NCBI GenBank assembly: GCA_964517355.1
Contig: CAZFCK010000078.1
Coordinates: 1 to 19,145 of the forward strand
Source: CAZFCK01 sp964517355
GTDB taxonomy: Bacteria; Desulfobacterota; Desulfovibrionia; Desulfovibrionales; Desulfovibrionaceae
Direction: 5' to 3'
Length of the DNA: 19,145 bases
Shown piece after piece: positions 1 through 9,663 of this stretch (positions are counted from its first letter, which is position 1; each line of letters begins with the position of its first letter). Below the pieces are notes generated by a model. The model saw nothing but the letters and a program-made list of their open reading frames with translations. It did not search any database and was not told where the DNA came from. The position numbers were made by a program, and so were the translations under genes.

Positions 1-50
1 CAGGGAAATGCATAAGAGCATCTAGCGCTTTTCAAGCGTGAGATGCTCTA
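1..50. repeat. 106-bp three-hairpin repeat, copy A (3' part only)
   Basis: This is the 3' part of a dispersed repeat whose full copies are at 8631-8736, 15103-15208 and 18411-18516. It keeps the last hairpin, in which AGAGCATCT pairs with AGATGCTCT around an inner CGCTT/AAGCG stem. The 5' part lies outside the window. No gene is seen here. Confidence 0.85.
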
Positions 51-66
51 AAGCCTCCGGTGGCTC

Positions 67-240
67 AAGAACCTTTTGAAAAAGGTTCTTCAGAATCTCC
101 AAAATCTTTTGATTGGCGTAAGTTATAATCATTTTTGCAATTTCAGGCATGATATTCGCGAGGCCAGGGGGAAAACACCTCTCTGGCGGAACTTGGGGCG
201 GCGCCCCAAGACATGGGATTTTAACGTTACGTTGCTCCAA
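67..240. repeat. intergenic element type 2, copy 1 (two hairpins)
   Basis: A perfect inverted repeat, AAGAACCTTTT paired with AAAAGGTTCTT (67-90), is followed by the words GAATCTCCAAAA, an AT-rich stretch, a second hairpin TTGGGG-CGGCG-CCCCAA (193-209), and TTAACGTTAC. The same parts in the same order recur at 4370-4550, so this is a dispersed intergenic element and not only a terminator. A TATAAT hexamer at 124-129 could be a -10 box for the gene at 252, but no good -35 box is seen at the right distance. Confidence 0.6.
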
Positions 241-251
241 GGGAGAAATGG

Positions 252-3593
<3,342 letters not shown>

Positions 3594-3686
3594 GGGCAGT
3601 GGCGCGGCGAAACAGCGTCATGTGAGAAGAAACACCGGGGGAGAGTCTTTGTTTCCACAGGGTTTTCCCGCGACAATGAGGTTGCC

Positions 3687-4331
3687 ATGCAGGATATTCA
3701 AAAATTCATCGCCGGGTTCAAGAGCTTTCGCGACGAGTATTTTTGCCGGGAAAATTCCCCCTTTACACAACTACGCAAGGGGCAGTGCCCCGCAACGATG
3801 GTCATCGCGTGCAGCGATTCGCGTACCGATCCCTCGCTGATCATGCAATGCGAACCCGGGGAAATTTTCGTGGTGCGCAACGTGGCCAACATCGTGCCCC
3901 CTTATCAATGCGATTCAAGCTATCACGGCGTTTCCTCGGCCATCGAATACGCCGTGAAACATTTGCGCGTGAGCAACATCATCGTGCTCGGCCACAGTTC
4001 GTGCGGCGGCATTGATACCCTGATGCGCGGGGGCGCCGCCGGCAGCGAATTCATAGGCACGTGGCTATCCACCATCGCGGCCGTGCGCGAACAAGTTTTG
4101 GAACATTTCGGAGAAGTGAGCAGAAAGTCGTGCATGGCCTGCGAAATGGCGGGCATTCTGCATTCACTGGAAAACCTCATGACCTTCCCCTGGCTTGCCG
4201 AGCGTGTGCGCGCGGGGCGGCTTGATCTCCACGGCTGGTATTTCAACATGGAGAGCGGGCAGTTACTCAGTTATCTGGAGCAGACGGGCACCTTCGAGCC
4301 CCTGACTTTCCCATGCCCCAAGGAAGAATGA
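3687..4331 (+). CDS. Beta-class carbonic anhydrase
   Basis: This is a soluble 214-aa enzyme for reversible hydration of CO2 to bicarbonate. The beta-class zinc site is complete: C42 and D44/R46 in ACSDSRTDP, then H103 and C106 in GHSSCGG. Length and motif spacing match the CynT-like clade. GAGG at 3678-3681, five bases before the ATG, supports the start. It lies 93 bases after treS on the same strand with no obvious promoter or terminator between them, so co-transcription is possible but unproven. No cyanate or sulfate-permease gene is adjacent, so a specific partner cannot be named. A hairpin at 4375-4399 lies downstream. Confidence 0.93.
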   Translation: MQDIQKFIAGFKSFRDEYFCRENSPFTQLRKGQCPATMVIACSDSRTDPSLIMQCEPGEIFVVRNVANIVPPYQCDSSYHGVSSAIEYAVKHLRVSNIIVLGHSSCGGIDTLMRGGAAGSEFIGTWLSTIAAVREQVLEHFGEVSRKSCMACEMAGILHSLENLMTFPWLAERVRAGRLDLHGWYFNMESGQLLSYLEQTGTFEPLTFPCPKEE

Positions 4332-4369
4332 TGAACGCTGGCAACTGTGAAATGGGGTTGCTTCCGGCG

Positions 4370-4550
4370 GCTTAAGAACTTTTTAAAAAAAGGTTCTTAC
4401 GAATCTCCAAAACTTATTATTTGTATAACTTATTAATATATTTTAAAATTTGATTACATTATGGGTGGGATCAAAGCACATTCCGCCCATGGCAGAGGGT
4501 GGGGCGGAGCCCCAAAAGACCCCATCGTTAAGTTGCCATGCTTTTACGTT
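4370..4550. repeat. intergenic element type 2, copy 2 (two hairpins)
   Basis: This is a diverged copy of the element at 67-240. It has a hairpin with arms AAGAAC and GTTCTT (4375-4399), GAATCTCCAAAA, a very AT-rich stretch, GGGGCGGAGCCCC (4501-4513) and TTACGTTAC. It lies between the carbonic anhydrase end and the end of the convergent gene at 4549. The first hairpin, with its A/T-rich sides, could also act as a bidirectional terminator. Confidence 0.55.
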
Positions 4551-5265
4551 ACTTTTTTCTGGAACTTTTAATTGCCGTGAGCTTGTCGATGCGCATCTGC
4601 AAATCCGCTTCAATGTCCTCGCCCCATCTTTTTTTGGGGTAGTGCCGCACGAACTCTTTGTAACACTGCATGTATTTTGTTGCCTGACGCGGCTTTTTGC
4701 ACAATGTGGCGGCCATGGCCGCGCCGAAGAGAAGATGGTGCGGCTGGGCCAGAAGGCTCAGGTATGGCGAGACGTTGAGCAGGGCAATGGCTTTTTCGTA
4801 CGAGTGGAGCGCGGCGTGCGCGTCAGGCGGCGTCATGTGGAATAGCATGATTTTGCCGTCCAGGCAGTACAGAGGCGCCAGATGATTTTGATGGGCGGAG
4901 CGCACGGCCTCGTGAAGCAACCGGCGCGCCACCCCCACGCTTTCCGGGTCGGCCTTGAGAAGCAGACCGTTCAAGCGGCGCACCGTGCATGTCAGCGCGA
5001 TTTTGGCCGCCGTTTCACTGCGCCGCCCATGCCGTAGACGCACAAAGAGATCCACCAAGCTTTGCACGAAAAAGGAAAGCAGCCCCTTGTCGCAATAAAA
5101 CGCGGAAAGAGGGAAAAAAGACCAGACAGGGGGCGAATCCTTGCCTTTTATGTAGTTCGCCAGATCATCCATATACAGAGCGGGTTGGAGGTAAACGCTA
5201 CGGCAAGGAAGGGCGGCATCAAGCACACGTAGTATGGCGCGAAGCGCATGCAAGCCGACTGCCAT
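4549..5265 (-). CDS. Hypothetical helical protein, possibly TPR-like
   Basis: I do not recognise this 238-aa protein. It is open throughout, without a signal peptide or clear membrane segment. The C-terminal half is rich in Ala, Leu, His and Lys and reads like paired amphipathic helices (SYEKAIALL, then QATKYMQCYKEFVRHYP), which suggests TPR-like helical repeats. This is inference from pattern only. The first ATG (5263-5265) has no visible Shine-Dalgarno, and neither does the next in-frame Met (MDDLANY), so the start is uncertain. It begins 38 bases after the hdeA-like gene on the same strand and could be read from the same promoter. It ends next to the hairpin element at 4370-4550. Confidence 0.6.
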   Translation of the reverse strand: MAVGLHALRAILRVLDAALPCRSVYLQPALYMDDLANYIKGKDSPPVWSFFPLSAFYCDKGLLSFFVQSLVDLFVRLRHGRRSETAAKIALTCTVRRLNGLLLKADPESVGVARRLLHEAVRSAHQNHLAPLYCLDGKIMLFHMTPPDAHAALHSYEKAIALLNVSPYLSLLAQPHHLLFGAAMAATLCKKPRQATKYMQCYKEFVRHYPKKRWGEDIEADLQMRIDKLTAIKSSRKK

Positions 5266-5303
5266 ACACTTGCGCCGTGCTGCAGCATACGAAGGATACC
5301 CGG

Positions 5304-5618
5304 TCAGTAGCCGCGAATGGAGCGCAGCACCTGGTCAATGGCTTCAATGATCCGGCGACGCGGGTTTTGCTCGCAGATGGTGCCGATGAGTTCACCGAGG
5401 TTTTCCCAGCTGTCGGGATCGAAATCCGTTGAGCCGGTTTTCCCGGTGTAATAGCCGTCGATCCAGACAAGTATGTAACCTATGGTCTCCTCATCCATGT
5501 TCATGAGATCCGTACATGTCATCCGCTCGATATTCATGGAAAAGGCATGCACGGGAGCGGGCTGGAACGCGAAGAAGACGAACAACGCAAAGACAAGACT
5601 GCAAAGGGCGGTGCGCAT
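5304..5618 (-). CDS. HdeA/HdeB-like secreted small protein
   Basis: The protein has 104 aa with a classic signal peptide: a short basic start (MRT), a hydrophobic core (LVFALFVFFAF) and a likely cleavage after APVHA, near residue 25. The mature part carries the HdeA/HdeB pattern: MTC at 33-35, a W-x-D-G-Y-Y-x-G centre, and a second Cys at 82 followed by EQNP, so one disulfide is expected. HdeA and HdeB are periplasmic acid-stress chaperones that bind unfolding proteins; here the role is inferred from this resemblance. The start is fixed by AGGAG (complement of 5626-5630), seven bases upstream. The open frame continues to 6086, but that extension is antisense to a tRNA gene and is not coding. 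Confidence 0.8.
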   Translation of the reverse strand: MRTALCSLVFALFVFFAFQPAPVHAFSMNIERMTCTDLMNMDEETIGYILVWIDGYYTGKTGSTDFDPDSWENLGELIGTICEQNPRRRIIEAIDQVLRSIRGY

Positions 5619-5646
5619 AATGTTTCTCCTGATATGGATTTTATGC

Positions 5647-5675
5647 ACGATAAGCGAGTTAGTGAGACTTGGCAA
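5647..5675 (-). promoter_or_regulatory. Possible sigma70 promoter of the hdeA-like gene
   Basis: On the minus strand TTGCCA (complement of 5670-5675), 17 bases, and TATCGT (complement of 5647-5652) precede the gene start at 5618 by a suitable distance. It was chosen by eye; no operator is seen. Confidence 0.4.
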
Positions 5676-5754
5676 CAAGTTGCCGCCCCGATCGTGTGTG
5701 CGTGAACCATCTTCACTTGCTTGGGAAAAAGGTGCGGCTGGCGCCGACCTCGCC

Positions 5755-5841
5755 CCCAGGGGGGGGCGTGTCACGCTGCTTGCAACGGCCGGGCAGCAGC
5801 CATGTGTTTGTGCGCAAGCACCGCGCCACGCCCCCCCTGGG
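5755..5841. other. Long imperfect inverted repeat, candidate structured RNA
   Basis: CCCAGGGGGGGGCGTG (5755-5770) pairs with CACGCCCCCCCTGGG (5827-5841), with one extra G. Inside, after a six-base gap on each side, TGCTTGC (5777-5783) pairs with GCAAGCA (5814-5820). GGGCTGCAGCCC (5839-5850) overlaps the right end. No convincing gene covers the stretch 5619-5977, which otherwise holds only the promoters listed. It may be a structured RNA or a strong two-way transcription barrier. Confidence 0.5.
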
Positions 5842-5897
5842 CTGCAGCCCTCGATCATACGGGGAGGACAACCAGCAGCCAGGGGCGACAAACAAGA

Positions 5898-5926
5898 TTG
5901 ACACGGGCGGAGGTGAAGGCTATGCA
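5898..5926 (+). promoter_or_regulatory. Sigma70-type promoter of tRNA-Ser
   Basis: A consensus TTGACA (5898-5903), a 17-base spacer and TATGCA (5921-5926) lie about 50 bases before the mature tRNA 5' end, as expected for a stable RNA gene with a short leader. Confidence 0.65.
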
Positions 5927-5977
5927 AATGCTCCTCTTGCCCGCGCGCTGGGGATGCAGTACAGAAGTATCGAGTGC

Positions 5978-6152
<175 letters not shown>

Positions 6153-6180
6153 TTATGGCTTGCGGACATCCACGTTTTTA

Positions 6181-6231
6181 CCGTATAGAATACCGTAAAT
6201 AACGGGGGCATCAAAAAAATACACCGTATAG
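6181..6231. promoter_or_regulatory. Candidate integrase arm-type sites, left end
   Basis: CCGTATAG occurs at 6181-6188 and 6224-6231, with a partial copy (CCGTAAAT) at 6193-6200. The same octamer is paired near the right end (14851-14858 and 14863-14870). A possible int promoter (TTGCGG at 6160-6165, 18 bases, TATAGA at 6184-6189) overlaps the first site, which would allow integrase to repress itself. Confidence 0.5.
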
Positions 6232-6271
6232 ACCCTAAACCCGCACCCCGTAACACATAGGAGGTAGGGCC

Positions 6272-7495
6272 ATGCCTCTTACTGACACGCAAATCAAGAA
6301 CGCCAAGCCCGGTCCAAAACCTATACGGTTGAAAGACGAGAAAGGCTTGTCCCTTGAAATTACCCCTACGGGCGGAAAGCTTTGGAGATTCCGATACTGG
6401 ATCAAGGGCAAGGAAGGGCTTCTGTCTCTGGGGAAATACCCGGAAGTATCCTTACGCGAAGCCCGAGACAGAAGAGACGAAGCACGGCGCATGATCGCCA
6501 ATGGCCTGAATCCTTCAGAGGTGCGCAAGGGCCAGAAGAATCAAGCCGAAGCGGATGCCTTTACCTTTGAGAAAGTCTTTTTGGAATGGTTTGTCAAGTT
6601 TCAGGCCACACGTGCGACAGCGACCGCCAAGGACACCAAGGACCGTATAGAAAAGAATGTGCTGCCCTGGATAGGTGCGCGCCCCATTCAGGATATCACC
6701 AGTCCGGAGCTGCTTACCGTCATTCAGCGCATTGAAGCGAGGGGCGCACCCGAACAAGCGCGGCGCATCCTGCAAAAGTGCAGCGCCGTGTTCCGGTTCG
6801 CTGAAGCCACCGGACGCCTGCAGGGCAATCCTGCCGCCAGTCTGCGGGGGGCAATCGCTCCACCTCCTAAACACCACCTTGCCAGTATCAGAGACCCCAA
6901 AGGGGTCGCAAGGCTACTGCGCGATATTGAAGCCTATGACGGCCACTTCATTACCCGGTGCGCGTTACAGCTTGCGGCTTATGCCTTTGTCCGCCCTGGG
7001 GAACTGCGCCATGCGGAATGGGAAGAGTTCGACATTCAAGCGGCTGAATGGCGTATTCCTGCAGCAAAAATGAAAATGAAGGAACAGCATCTTGTACCGT
7101 TGAGCAAACAGGCCTTGGCAGTGCTGGAAGAGTTGCGGCCTTTGACTGGAAGCGGCAAATACCTTTTCCCGAGTCTGCGCAGTCCGCAACGGTGCATGAG
7201 CGAGAACACTATAAACGCCGCTCTTCGGCGCATGGGCTATGGTAAGGACGAAATGACCGGCCATGGATTCCGTTCCATGGCATCCACCATGCTGAACGAA
7301 CAAGGGTGGCCGCGTGATGCCATAGAGCGCCAGCTTGCGCACGGCGAGCGCGATGCTATCAGAGCGGCATACAACTTCGCTGAACACCTACCCGAGCGCC
7401 GCAAGATGATGCAGGCATGGGCGAACTACCTTGACGCACTGCGGGAAGGCGCGAAGGTCATTCCCCTCAAAGCGGGCCTGTGGCCTGCAGGATAA
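6272..7495 (+). CDS. int: P4-type tyrosine integrase
   Basis: This 407-aa site-specific recombinase should integrate and excise the island at tRNA-Ser. Residues 1-85 form the DUF4102-like arm-binding domain (MPLTDTQIKNAKPG; LSLGKYPEVSLREARDRRDEAR), about 95-185 the core-binding domain, and 205-385 the catalytic domain. Catalytic residues can be read as R241 (VRPGELR), H331 and R334 (HGFRSM), H357 (QLAHGE) and nucleophile Y367 (AAYN), so the enzyme looks complete. AGGAGGT at 6259-6265 lies six bases before the ATG. It points away from the tRNA and sits about 200 bases from its 3' end, the standard arrangement of this family. The next 300 bases are the iteron region, not a gene. Confidence 0.96.
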   Translation: MPLTDTQIKNAKPGPKPIRLKDEKGLSLEITPTGGKLWRFRYWIKGKEGLLSLGKYPEVSLREARDRRDEARRMIANGLNPSEVRKGQKNQAEADAFTFEKVFLEWFVKFQATRATATAKDTKDRIEKNVLPWIGARPIQDITSPELLTVIQRIEARGAPEQARRILQKCSAVFRFAEATGRLQGNPAASLRGAIAPPPKHHLASIRDPKGVARLLRDIEAYDGHFITRCALQLAAYAFVRPGELRHAEWEEFDIQAAEWRIPAAKMKMKEQHLVPLSKQALAVLEELRPLTGSGKYLFPSLRSPQRCMSENTINAALRRMGYGKDEMTGHGFRSMASTMLNEQGWPRDAIERQLAHGERDAIRAAYNFAEHLPERRKMMQAWANYLDALREGAKVIPLKAGLWPAG

Positions 7496-7516
7496 ATATG
7501 GATTTACACCGTGGGA

Positions 7517-7650
7517 AACGTCACAAACGTCACTAACGTCACAAAGCTAGGCGCGACAACGGTTTTCAGCGGTGACGTTTTAATCACTAACGTCACTCAT
7601 GTCACCTTTTCAGTCGAGAGATGAAACGTCACTAACGTCACTAACGTCAC
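7517..7650. repeat. AACGTCAC iteron array (candidate replication origin)
   Basis: Exact AACGTCAC octamers with 9-base spacing occur at 7517, 7526 and 7535; then at 7589 with degenerate units on either side (7580, 7598); then at 7625, 7634 and 7643. One inverted copy (GTGACGTT) lies at 7572-7579. Three clusters of three units in phase with roughly one DNA turn are typical of iterons bound by a replication initiator. The element encodes a primase-helicase that could use it; that link is inferred. Confidence 0.75.
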
Positions 7651-7690
7651 CGATAGGAAATGCTTTGCTTAACTTGAGGCTTAACCGCCT

Positions 7691-7744
7691 GCCTAAGGTT
7701 TGCCTAAGCACCGGCAAGGGGGCCTTAAGGATACCTTAAGGATA
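7691..7744. repeat. 11-bp tandem repeats next to the iterons
   Basis: GCCTAAG units at 7691 and 7702 are 11 bases apart. Two exact tandem copies of CCTTAAGGATA follow at 7723-7733 and 7734-7744; CCTTAAGG is itself palindromic. They lie 40-95 bases after the 9-bp iterons and may be part of the same origin or a partition site for the nearby parB-like remnant. The stretch 7496-7818 contains no convincing gene. Confidence 0.6.
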
Positions 7745-7818
7745 GCTTCCGCTTGGCGGCCGGGAATTGTCAGCAGAGATTGAGCGAATCTTTGAGACGA
7801 AGGTGCATCCGATGACGA

Positions 7819-8346
7819 TCACCAACCGGGCCAGCAGGCAACAGCGAAGTGTATCAAATGATACACCAGCAGAAAACCCAGCAACGGCGGGGGCTGAAGG
7901 TGGTTGCACTGGTTGCAAGTTATCGGCGTGAAGTCGGAGGATTTTACAAAATCTTTAGCAGTTAAATTTTTTGAAAAATCGTCACCCCAGTTTGTAATAG
8001 CCTGCTGCGTCACCTGCACCGCCTCCTCGTCCATCTGCGCGAGCTGGTAGGCAACGGCTTGCGTGATCTCGCCAGCGTCAAGCATGGCCGCAAGAGAAGG
8101 AATCAGGTCCGCAAGGGTGCGAAGGCGACGGGTTGCCCGTTCAGACTTCCCAATTTCGGATGCAATTTCTTGGACCCCGGCCACCGTGGCCGGGCTACCA
8201 CCCTCACGATCAATCCCTCTCAACTCATACAACCGCTTCACGGCTCTTGCCGTTTCGGACGTGGTGAGCACCCTTCGCCGCAGATTCTCTTCAATGAGCA
8301 GCGTTTCATGCTCTGCGTCGTCCGAGACTTCACGGACAACGGCAGG
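7819..8346 (-). pseudogene. 5'-truncated ParB-like gene
   Basis: The minus frame from 8346 to about 7936 reads as the second half of a ParB-like DNA-binding protein: VVREVSDDAEHETLLIEEN, then RRRVLTTSETARAVKRLYELRG, a helix-turn-helix (IASEIGKSERATRRLRTL) and LAAMLDAGEITQAVAYQLAQM. The N-terminal ParBc domain that normally comes first is missing. Upstream the frame runs into a 12-bp tandem repeat and then into sequence with no protein character, although it stays open to 8706. No start codon is found near the homologous part. The last 40 residues also look non-native. I read it as a remnant produced by deletion or rearrangement; a functional short form cannot be excluded. Confidence 0.6.
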
Positions 8347-8350
8347 CGGA

Positions 8351-8410
8351 AACCGTTTGCGGAACGGTTTGCGGAACCGTTTGCCGAACCGTTTAGGGAA
8401 CCGTTCCGCG
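8351..8410. repeat. Five 12-bp tandem repeats
   Basis: Units of the type AACCGTTTGCGG start at 8351, 8363, 8375, 8387 and 8399, with one to four changes between units. They mark the point where the ParB-like frame (minus strand) loses homology and where a coding-like plus-strand tail begins, so they look like a rearrangement junction. Confidence 0.8.
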
Positions 8411-8556
8411 TGACGGGCATCCGCCTCGATGCGGTTGAATATTCCCGGCTGGAGGGCGAAACTGTAGAGGAAATGAAAACCCGCGTGCTTGCCACTCGCG
8501 ACGATTGGCCGCCCTTCGTTTTTTCCGCGTGGCTGATTGCTGAAGCTCGACAATAG
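8399..8556 (+). pseudogene. C-terminal remnant of an unrecognised gene
   Basis: The plus frame from the 12-bp repeats to TAG at 8554-8556 encodes about 50 residues of protein-like sequence (VTGIRLDAVEYSRLEGE, then TRDDWPPFVFSAWLIAEARQ) with ordinary codon use. It is followed 31 bases later by a terminator-like hairpin in the same direction. Upstream the frame stays open, but that part is antisense to the ParB-like gene, and the only nearby Met (8308) has no Shine-Dalgarno. It may be the 3' end of a gene whose front was lost at the repeat junction. I do not recognise the family. Confidence 0.35.
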
Positions 8557-8587
8557 GCCTGTGGCTGGCACTGTAACGCACGAAACG

Positions 8588-8624
8588 CCCCGGCATGACC
8601 TTTGTATCGTGTCGGGGTGTTTTT
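8588..8624 (+). terminator. Rho-independent terminator
   Basis: CCCCGGCATGA (8588-8598) pairs with TCGTGTCGGGG (8607-8617), with two mispaired or wobble positions, and is followed by TGTTTTT. It would end rightward transcription from the plus-strand remnant at 8399-8556. Confidence 0.65.
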
Positions 8625-8630
8625 GCGCCT

Positions 8631-8736
8631 TAGCGCATTTTCGCCTTGAAACAAGGCTCTTCCCTGAAACAATTTTCAATTGTTCCAGGTAAATGCATAA
8701 GAGCATCTAGCGCTTTTCAAGCGTTAAATGCTCTAG
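8631..8736. repeat. 106-bp three-hairpin repeat, copy B (inside the island)
   Basis: This is a full copy from TAGCGCATTTT to GCTCTAG. Hairpins: CCTTG/CAAGG, then CCTGAAACAAT/ATTGTTCCAGG, then AGAGCATCT with AAATGCTCT around CGCTT/AAGCG. It lies between the terminator at 8588-8624 and the 3' end of hicA. It is the only copy inside the integrated element. Confidence 0.9.
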
Positions 8737-8790
8737 AGGCGAAATGTGGGCGTTGTTTCTGGAGGAAGGAAAACGGGAGTTAGCGGTCTT

Positions 8791-9003
8791 CTACAAGTCT
8801 TCAGGCCGTAACCCCGTGTGCTTTGCGATCCTCGCCAGCATGCGAGGTCCAATTTCCTCATTATCATGAAAAGCGAATACGTAATCAGGCCAGCCAGGAC
8901 GGGTAAGAGTCTTGTGGGAACCGGACTGGCGCTTCACCGTCCAACCGATGCGGAGGAGTGTAGCGAGAACACGCCGCGCCCTTGTGGCAGACCATGAGGT
9001 CAT
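8791..9003 (-). CDS. hicA: HicA-type toxin
   Basis: This is a 70-aa HicA/YcfA-family protein, an mRNA interferase with a double-stranded-RNA-binding-like fold. The family core is visible: LLRIGWTVKRQSGSHKTLTRPG, with the catalytic His in GSHKTL at residue 29, then a C-terminal RMLARIAKHTGL helix. Its ATG (9001-9003) overlaps the hicB stop in an ATGA, so the two are translationally coupled, antitoxin first. Normal length and an intact catalytic His suggest a functional toxin. The pair may stabilise the island or act in phage defence; both are inferences. Confidence 0.85.
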   Translation of the reverse strand: MTSWSATRARRVLATLLRIGWTVKRQSGSHKTLTRPGWPDYVFAFHDNEEIGPRMLARIAKHTGLRPEDL

Positions 9004-9212
9004 ACGGCGTCGGCAAAAGCGATGTTGTCCAGGCCTGGAGTATCCTCGCCATGCTCTATGCGTTCCGCCAAGGCGTGAAGCGCGATTGCTTGAGCCTTCC
9101 GCTTGGCCTCTTCCCTGGTGGAGCCATAAGCCATGGCACCGGGGATGTCCTCAATTTCGGCAATCCACCGGCCATCAGCCTCTTTCTCAAAAGCAATTTT
9201 CAGTATGCACAT
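9000..9212 (-). CDS. hicB: HicB-type antitoxin
   Basis: This is a 70-aa HicB-fold antitoxin: MCILKIAFEKEADGRWIAEI, then IPGAMAYGSTREEAKRKAQAIALHALAERIE. The partial RNase H-like HicB core is clear, but the protein has no C-terminal DNA-binding domain, so autoregulation may depend on another protein such as the XRE protein encoded just upstream. The start at 9210-9212 is chosen because GGGAGG lies five bases upstream; the frame is open to 9296, but the longer form has no better signal. It overlaps hicA by four bases and starts 80 bases after the XRE gene. Confidence 0.85.
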   Translation of the reverse strand: MCILKIAFEKEADGRWIAEIEDIPGAMAYGSTREEAKRKAQAIALHALAERIEHGEDTPGLDNIAFADAV

Positions 9213-9292
9213 ATTGGCCTCCCTTACCAAGTGTAGCGCGTTCTGCACCTGGTGGCTAGCCGTTAGGGCTACGGTATCGAGCAGTCCAATCT

Positions 9293-9493
9293 TCACGGCT
9301 CTTCCTCGAACAGGTCCTTGACCGACACGCCCAGAGCGCGGGCGATGGTTTCAAGGGTCTCTAGCTTGGCTTGTGAGATGTACCTGCCTCTGACGCGAGT
9401 AATTGTTACATTAGTAAGGCCTGTGGCCTTTTCCAATTTTTGATATGTGAAGCCTTTTGCTTCCATTATCTCTTTGATTCTGCTGTGAATCAA
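9293..9493 (-). CDS. XRE/Cro-type repressor, small
   Basis: This 66-aa protein consists almost only of one HTH_XRE domain: IKEIMEAKGFTYQKLEKATGLTNVTITRVRG (recognition helix around NVTITRVR), then LETLETIARALGVSVKDLFEEEP, the typical family ending. The frame begins at TTG (9491-9493), with GGGGAT about seven bases upstream on the minus strand; no ATG is available, so a TTG start is assumed. It lies upstream of hicBA on the same strand and diverges from the gene at 9664 across a 170-base region with an operator-like palindrome. This is the layout of a lysogeny-type or toxin-antitoxin switch. It may supply the DNA-binding function that this HicB lacks. Confidence 0.8.
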   Translation of the reverse strand: MIHSRIKEIMEAKGFTYQKLEKATGLTNVTITRVRGRYISQAKLETLETIARALGVSVKDLFEEEP

Positions 9494-9533
9494 GACGGTA
9501 TCCCCATTTTACCGCCTCTTTAACAAAATGTTC

Positions 9534-9562
9534 TTGACCTGTTTACCATAACAAATTATGGT
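9534..9562 (+). promoter_or_regulatory. Rightward promoter with operator-like palindrome
   Basis: TTGACC (9534-9539), 17 bases, then TATGGT (9557-9562) form a sigma70-like promoter. The perfect inverted repeat ACCATAA-CAAA-TTATGGT (9545-9562) covers the spacer and -10 box, where a repressor would block polymerase. The divergent XRE protein is the likely ligand (inferred). Confidence 0.6.
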
Positions 9563-9600
9563 GAAATATAGACTCACCCGGCAGAAAAAGAAAAAAGACA

Positions 9601-9634
9601 GGCCTGGAAAGGTGTTCCAGCACCCGCCCAGGCC
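9601..9634 (+). promoter_or_regulatory. Structured leader before the 9664 gene
   Basis: GGCCTGG (9601-9607) pairs with CCAGGCC (9628-9634), and inside GGTG (9611-9614) pairs with CACC (9621-9624). No T-run follows, so it is probably not a terminator. It lies in the expected 5' UTR, about 20 bases before AGGAGGT. Confidence 0.4.
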
Positions 9635-9663
9635 CTAACCCTGATACCTTACAGGAGGTCATC

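Noticed and set aside
4450..4845. 131-aa plus frame
   Set aside because: Runs over the intergenic hairpin element and antisense to the 238-aa gene; no start signal.
7517..7650. CRISPR array
   Set aside because: Units are 8-9 bases long and almost contiguous, without unique spacers of normal length; no cas gene is present.
8059..8556. 165-aa plus-strand frame
   Set aside because: Its first 80 residues are antisense to the ParB-like sequence; only the tail after the 12-bp repeats looks coding and is listed as a remnant.
8347..8706. N-terminal 120 residues of the ParB-like minus frame
   Set aside because: They lack protein character, cross the 106-bp repeat and the 12-bp tandem repeat, and do not match the expected ParBc domain.
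9213..9296. 28-aa N-terminal extension of HicB
   Set aside because: The internal ATG at 9210-9212 has a far better ribosome binding site and gives the usual family length.
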